Shown here piece after piece: positions 57,436 through 64,000 of a stretch of DNA of 64,000 nt (position 1 is the stretch's first letter; each line of letters begins with the position of its first letter). Position numbers and translations under genes: made by a program. Under the pieces are notes generated by a model, which was not told the origin of the DNA, ran no database searches, and worked only from the letters and a program-made list of their open reading frames with translations. Origin of the DNA: Alentia gelatinosa (Eukaryota > Annelida > Polychaeta > Phyllodocida > Polynoidae); assembly GCA_950022655.1 (NCBI GenBank), contig OX465583.1, positions 36,793,360 to 36,857,359 of the forward strand, read 5' to 3'.

Positions 57436-58980
57436 GTAAAAAAAAAATCTTCATTTATATGTAAATTGTTATGGTAATCAGGGACTGATTACAGGGGAGA
57501 TATAGGTGAGTGAAGGGCTGAGTCTGGGTGAGCTTACCAGACGGTACGCTGGTCTTACAGTCAGTGGGGTGCGGTAAAGATCGGGCGGAACCGGTTTTAA
57601 TAAGATTGAACTATTAGCAGGAGCCGTAACCTCATCATGTCATACATGAGACATTAGGGGCAGACCCTCTCATTATCTCAAATCTCACTCATTATCATAC
57701 ATATTCGATTTGATATATAATACATTTCTGCATATTAATGTGCATACATTTATTTTGAATACGGTTAAGAATGTTGTATGTGGATTTGAGATTTGGCCTC
57801 AAGGTATAGAATATGATAATCTTCCAATACGGATGTCTCATTTACTAAAGTGGCTGACATTGCATACATGATCGATGTACGGTAACACACATGGGTCGTT
57901 TAACAATGCCGGTTGTCATTAACTCCTCCAACAGTCCAGCGTAGGGTCGCAGGCTGTATAGGCAGGGCAGTTCTTGCGTTCCCTTTTAAAATTGTGTCTT
58001 TCCGACAATATTCATATTCATTTCACCTAAGACATGTCTTTTTCCATAGAAAACAACTCTTCTATCAGCCTCAGTCGAGAATAACCTGATTTGAGTCCCT
58101 CCCCTTTCAAGTTCAGTCAGAACCCACAAATACAAGAACTGAACGTACGCTGCTGTTTACTGTTCCTAGTGTGTTTAACGTGTGATGGACGCCTGCACTG
58201 GGAATCAGTCTTGAGACGCAACGCTTTGGTGCGTGAGTTCACGCCTCTGCTCCTCTCACTTTTCGTGACTTTTATACTCCGCCGCTCAGTATTTCTAACA
58301 CGTCAAACGCCTATAATCGTAGGTTCAGGTATGTCCAAGCCCGCCTGGTGTATAACTTAGTGTGGCCGTCTATATTTTCACACTAGGGTTCAAGCTCTAG
58401 TTGAATAAAGAGATAAAGATAGTTTTGTGGTTGTGCACTACATTTTTATCAGTACATCGTGAAACTTGAAAGGGCGTGGTCATACATGTGGAATGGACCG
58501 TTCTTCTACGTTCTTCGATGTTTACCTTGTATCTGAGTGTTGTTGGGCTGCCCATCCTTGGTATGTTCCTAGAGCGTCAAGGCTATTTCACCACACTCCT
58601 TAAGCCACCCACCTTTAAGGACGATAGGGGTACATTATTCCAAGGACTATACGAGCTAGATGTAGAGATGAAATATGCAAAGGAATGTTAGGTAGCAAGG
58701 GTATCAGTTTTTCTGTCATTTCGACTTTCTATATATTCTTTTTCTCTGATAGTATCTAAAACTTAGGTATAGTGTTAATGTACTTATTGTATGCATGATA
58801 AGGTTTGTAAAGAGGTGTAGTTTCAAACCTCAAGAACAACTCTTTTTTTTACAGTGGGGAACATCTTTCAGAGTACACATCAGAAATTCTGTCTACCCTT
58901 GTCCAGGGGTCCCTTTTTCACTGTTAGGCAGTGGAAGGAAGGAATTCGTTAAAGGCAATAAATTTTAGTTAGTTTTATCA
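57436..58980. other. No exon recognised
   Basis: This would be first-intron sequence if the exon at 57361 is real. Frames of 70-90 codons at 58091-58691 (+) show no domain. Confidence 0.35.
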
Positions 58981-58986
58981 TTATGG

Positions 58987-59143
58987 GGCCATCCAAAACT
59001 TAAGCACGCAGAATTTCTGAAATTTTCGACCCCATCCCCCTACTTATTTTGTACGCAGTAGAAGAAAGAGGGAGCATACGCAAAATTTCCGAAATGTCTT
59101 ACGCCCCCCACCCCCTCAGTGCGTACGTACTTTATGGATGGCC
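58987..59143. mobile_element. MITE with GGCCATCC ends
   Basis: GGCCATCCAAAACTTAAG at 58987 and CTTTATGGATGGCC ending at 59143 are inverted repeats. Inside, ACGCAGAATTTCTGAAATTT and TACGCAAAATTTCCGAAAT are direct, diverged copies, each followed by a C-rich run. Short elements with GGCCATCCATAAA ends are widespread in animal genomes, but the superfamily is not assigned here. Confidence 0.7.
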
Positions 59144-61380
59144 TCTATTCACCTCTTAAACACATGGAACATCGAGGAAATCCAGACAGATACCATTAAG
59201 TATTGTTTCATGGGGAGCCTGTTATTTCACATTTAAATTTAAATCTCTCATAGAACTCAATTTGGGGATATGCATTTTTTTTTATTCTTATATCAATATC
59301 ATATTACATAAGTGCTCGAAATTTCAACGGTATCCTGGCATACCTGGTTTTTTTTTAAGGTTTTTATTTAGACTGGAGGTATCAGCTTGGGTGGTAATCA
59401 CCCTATCTTCCGCTGACTCCAGTTGGAATATCTTCAATACTATTTTATAAATAGACTGATCCATGGGCGAAAATAAATCATTACACACAGAACAAAAGTA
59501 TCTTATTAAAGTGAAAGTTGTCATTGAAAGTGTAATATCACAAGTCCCCTGAGCTATTCGTATTAGAAAGGCATTAAAAGTTGCATCTTGGTGATTGTCA
59601 AAGTAACATAAAACTTCACTGAAGGTTACGGCCATGTTAATGAATAAGGCACACTCAATGGGAATAAAGTCTAAAGGTCGCTCGGGCCACGGGAGCGATA
59701 CTATCGACCAAGGAATTCTCCCCTGTGTATGGTTTGCCCTCGTAATTAACCTGTGAACTTAGCAGACCCCTGGGCTAAGCTGGCTACCTGATTCAGAAGT
59801 CATGTATAGGTCGCTGGCCTAGTATAAGACTCAACATCAACACTTAACTTCCTCTGCAACAAAACAAGGAAGTGGGGGCTAATGATTTAAATGCCTAAAA
59901 CCTTAGTTGTATCAATGTTGCCTTTAGCAGTTATTCAGTTCGGTTGGTGTGGGGTATGTGGGTCTAACAATTGTTTAGGTCGCTCACAGTGTGTATTTTC
60001 AGGTAGAAAATGTTTATTGTGTGTATTGTGGTCCCGAGAATTGCGTTTTGCTAATCCTCTTATAAGGTTACGATTCATCCCCTGATCATACTGCTTTTAT
60101 ATATACCAATGTGGTAAATGTATACATACATGTATATCAAATAACGGTTTTTACTATACCAGTTAGAGGTTACAACGGGGGGTATCTCTGAAACGTCACA
60201 GAAAAGAATAAAGGTTTTTAAGGAAAACACGTGTTGTTTTTAAATGACGCAATACAGAGTCATGATGTATCAATAGGCATTAGGCATTTCCGGAAAAGAG
60301 ACCCACCCTATAGGATACCACGACGTCCAAAGTTTGGCCAAAGAGCCTCATGTAACATTAGGTATCGATTTCTGTCGATCCAATTCCAGCCTCTACCCAT
60401 TTAGGTGTGTGTGACGCTGAAGAAGACATCACCTACAAGATAGAATATATTTAATTGCCACAAAAATGAATAAAACTTAGAAAACCCACCTCAAACTCTT
60501 GCTCGATACAGATATGTTATCATGCTATGAGGTATCAGACATATACACAACAGTGGCTTGGCGTTTGATAGCGAATTTGGGTTTCCCTGATGTTCATGTG
60601 GATGATACAGACTCGTATCATGTACTGACGGCATGTGATTCAAAGTTGACTCTCTTCCCGTCCAAGTCGAACACACTGACCACTGTATAGAACTCCAGGG
60701 CCTTGTTTCCAAGGCTGACCCTCAGTGTCGGACTCCCTTTGATCTCTGTCAACCAAACAGCACCGGGCACACCACACCTGGCATAGCTCCGGGCAGGCCG
60801 GGAGGACCCCTGCTCCACTGACACACATGCCCGCTTTGGTGTGTATCTTTAATCAGGCGTAAACCAGCCTGAGACGTCTCTCCAGGGCACCGCATGGAGC
60901 ATAGCCCCTTTAGGTCATACACGAGGATGGGAGGTGGTTCTGTGTACTGGGAGGAGGTGACTTCTTAATGAAGTCATCAAAGGTGGATAATGTTTAGATT
61001 CATGAATACATGGAGAGGCCCAGGTTTTTTGGTGCGATATGGAGTGGTAGGAAATGACGTGATGTACTAAAGTGGTGCGAGGATAGACATAGCTTATACA
61101 ATGATGAAAGGCAGCATACGTTATGATGATAGGGTTCATTAGATAATGAAACATGATACACTGCAGTATGAAGACATAAGAAATATTAAGCTATGAACAA
61201 AAATTAGAATACTTTTATAAATGTAAGTAAAAAATAATCATATGGACAATATTACTTAAATCCTCAAAGCTGAAGTCATGATAGTTGTCTATGTGTATAG
61301 TTAAAGAATCCAAGTCATCAGATTATTTAATATAAATCCAAGTGAACAGATATAGATATATATCTCTGATTTTTAGAGGG
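59144..61380. other. Intergenic or intronic, no gene supported
   Basis: Short frames only. Overlapping open frames on both strands at 60491-60830 have no domain. Confidence 0.35.
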
Positions 61381-61409
61381 AAACTCACGAGATGAAACTA
61401 AATTGGTCT

Positions 61410-61971
61410 GCACTCCACCGAGTTTTACAGCAGAGTAATTCACCAAGCGAAGCTGAGTGAATTATGAGTGGCCTTTCTGATTTTATCTCACCCTGTATGA
61501 CATTATTAATTGATAAAATAAATCACTCAATTAGCCATTGCTTTTTGGGTACACTACCTTTTTTCTTTTTTTTCGCATTCAATCATTACAATTGGTCTTC
61601 CAAGCGAGATATTTTTCGCGTCAACAAATATACAGTCATGATGAACAAATATTTGATCATTTTAAACTAAGCATATTGATCCTGTTTCGTACTAATGTCA
61701 GTTATAATCCTACAATTCAGCCTACTTTATACGTTACTATATTTTGTTATGACAACATCCTGTTATTCGTCAGAATACAGGTAATTACACATTCTAGTAT
61801 TATTATACCACTTGTTGATCAAATATCATAAATACTTATAAACCTACCAAACAATGAAAAATGCTGTATGTAAGGGTTTCTCTCTATCTATACATCCAAG
61901 TTACCTTCATGGCCTTGGAGTATGAGTTCCTAACTTTAAGCCTATGGAGAAAAATACCGGGGTGGGATAAT
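61410..61971. mobile_element. Long-hairpin repeat element, copy 3 (arm deleted)
   Basis: The core AGTAATTCAC-CAAGCGAAGCTGA-GTGAATTA at about 61434-61463 has the family loop, but the right arm is short. TTATCTCACCCTGTATGACAT follows at about 61482. The terminal CTATGGAGAAAAATACCGGGG, then TGGGATAA, lies at about 61943-61971. The middle is about 300 bases longer than in the other two copies, so it probably carries an insertion. Confidence 0.6.
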
Positions 61972-64000
61972 CTTACAGACTGAAGTTCTGGGACTGCATA
62001 CTGGCGAACTGATGAGGATACCCTTCATAGGTAGCAGAACGGGGATCGGGCGTATATCTATCACGTTTCTAGCTACCATTCGCTGTGAGACACCCTATGA
62101 GTACCTCTACATTAGGAGTTGTGCGTGTACCTGTCACTTCTCGGTAATGCCACAGGGAATTGTCCTGACGGATGCCCCTGGACTTCTCAGGTCACTGTGC
62201 CCATAAAGCACACACTGAGACAAAGGCCACCCTCTGGTGCACCAGTGGAGATTTATTGGCCGTGAGAAAGTTGATTGTTTCAAGGATAAAGAAAGTACAT
62301 TTTACCCATTGAGAAAGGAGAGGTGCATTATGTCAGTCAGGGAATCTAACAGAAAAGAATTGTAGAATTTGTTTTTGTGATACTAATGATTTTTCAAGGC
62401 ATCTGTTTTTCAGGACGATATCACGTAGTTATGTGATAGTAAATTTAGTACATTCATCAACGTGAATTGCATATCATTTTTGAAAAAGCTACTTGGGATA
62501 TTTTAAGGACAGGAATGTAGTAATTAAGAGGTTCTCGCAGTAATCTATTCAGGTGACAAACGTCCCACCGTCACAAGGTTAGATTGGTAGGACAATATTA
62601 TGGTGCGTCATTATCACTTTGATACGTTCTGATACATCTGAATATTTGACAATTTTCATTTTGGGAAGATCAGAGATGTATAATGTAATTAATCTTTCTA
62701 TACATATATTCAATTAAATCGAATTCTCTTCCAAAATCATCATGGTAATTCTTCTTTCACCAGACCTACGTTTTCAATACAAGAGCGTTAGCAGGCCGGA
62801 GCGGTTCTTATGTCTACGGTGGTTAATCGTGCTTTAACATGATTATGGTGCTAGATGTATGGCAAGATCAGAGAAGCGGCACGTCAGATTTTCTGTCACA
62901 TGAAATGGATTTAGAAGCCCTTCAGTCGCAATGAGGCATTCAGTAACCCGAATTTGAACTAATCATAGGGTCAGCAAGGCATAGGAAGCCAGTCAGATAT
63001 GGTGATTCATTTAGAGTACATAGGAAGCCATTTCGAAGCCATCACGTGAAGAAGCCTTTAAGTTATGATAAATTGGCCATGAGTAGTTCTGTAATAGTAG
63101 GAGGTCTATTTGGTAACAGAAAACCGAAAGGTTTGACCTTTAAATATCTGGAAAATATATTTTATACCCGTTAATTATTAGAACCCATTGTTAGAAATGA
63201 CGTGGCTTTTCGAGTTTACCTATTCCCAACTGTGATGCTACCTTGAATAAACCAACGCCGCTACCGTAACGTGGAGTTTCAATGGCTAGTATATAATTAC
63301 TACAGAGGGAAAGGAATTAAGGTTTTACCAATAAATAATTATTAGGTGCCATTTACTAAATACCATTTTGTCCTTGGTGAGCGAAAGACTTATGTCGTAG
63401 TTCCGAAAAAGGAACCCTGGCATAACTGCTACATTTCACACAGGTCCACATCCCATGAAGGATGACCATTAGGGACATAGCAGAAGACTAATGTGATTTT
63501 AGTAAGCAGCACTGATCTGGTCATTGTGTGGTGATGTTTGCATGCTATGTTATGTATGCCCTATCCACCTGTCTGTTATCCTGAATGGCCTCTGTGCATC
63601 TATCTGTTAGCAGGGCGCAGTCCCATGCCACCACCAGCCCCCACACATAATGCATAACGCCAGCGGTCTGGTCCAAATCCATACTAATCCCAAAGAGACA
63701 ATGTCTCTTGTGCTGGAGACTATTTATGAATATCTCACATAGTCCAGTGCCGCTGGGTTTTATTCCCACAGCTTTCAGGAAACGGATGTTTCGCTCTGAC
63801 CTTGTTTCTTATTTCCTCTACTACTTGTCGACAGTAACCTCTCAGATGGAACGTTCCTGCTGGTCTGTGCCCGGACTGATTATGTGATGGTTGAATGTAG
63901 ACGCAAACAATAGTTAGGTAGCTCAATTAGTTCAAGAGTGTTTCTCATTAATCGGGATATGACATATTAACACCGTGAATTCCTTCAATTTATTTGAGAT
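61972..64000. other. Intergenic or intronic, no gene supported
   Basis: AT-rich sequence with frames below 75 codons. No repeat boundary or exon was recognised. Confidence 0.35.

Overview
The window looks like nuclear DNA of an animal, most probably a marine invertebrate. Lophotrochozoan or mollusc is a guess from repeat style only. The reasons are a spliced kinase of the metazoan DAPK family with GT-AG introns, a non-LTR retrotransposon with one long endonuclease-reverse transcriptase frame, tRNA-derived SINE-like pieces, and many short inverted-repeat DNA elements (MITEs) in an AT-rich, gene-poor background. There is no bacterial gene organisation, no operon, no CRISPR array and no convincing functional tRNA or rRNA gene.

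Layout. 1-28 kb holds no gene I can support. It has a CCTGC pentanucleotide array (2.3-2.8 kb), a hAT-like MITE (2812-3298), an inverted-repeat element (7152-7368), patches of a GTCGGGTCGTA motif, a possible Penelope-type fragment (13.14-13.2 kb), a long hairpin element with a SINE tail beside it (18.6-19.1 kb), a 20-bp minisatellite (19.66-20.05 kb), a SINE (23.66-23.93 kb), a 27-bp minisatellite (24.0-24.2 kb) and a minus-strand SINE-like piece (27.5-27.65 kb). 28.1-32.1 kb is a LINE with an apparently intact 951-codon frame and an A-tail. 34187-42394 is the 3' two thirds of a DAPK-like Ser/Thr kinase gene on the + strand: nine exons running from the hinge of the kinase domain through the activation segment, the C-lobe and the calmodulin-binding autoregulatory segment to an acidic C-terminus and stop. 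The N-lobe exons are not found in the window and may lie beyond the LINE. 42.4-64 kb holds MITEs (43.77, 45.5, 59.0 and 61.4 kb), a 33-bp minisatellite (51.5 kb), a CpG-dense block (54.8-55.7 kb) and one good candidate first coding exon (57361-57435) of an unidentified gene that would continue to the right.

The most unusual signal is inside the kinase gene. The intron after exon 3 is largely a decayed tandem array whose unit matches the exon 3 / splice-donor junction itself. The intron before the first visible exon holds three decayed copies of that exon's 5' end. Two independent exon-boundary duplications in one gene suggest local copying of splice junctions into the adjoining introns. A second item of interest is a three-copy family of long hairpins that share a loop (AAGCGAAGCCGAGTGA-like) and TATCTCACCC / GGGGTGAGATA ends, while the arms differ between copies yet stay self-complementary.
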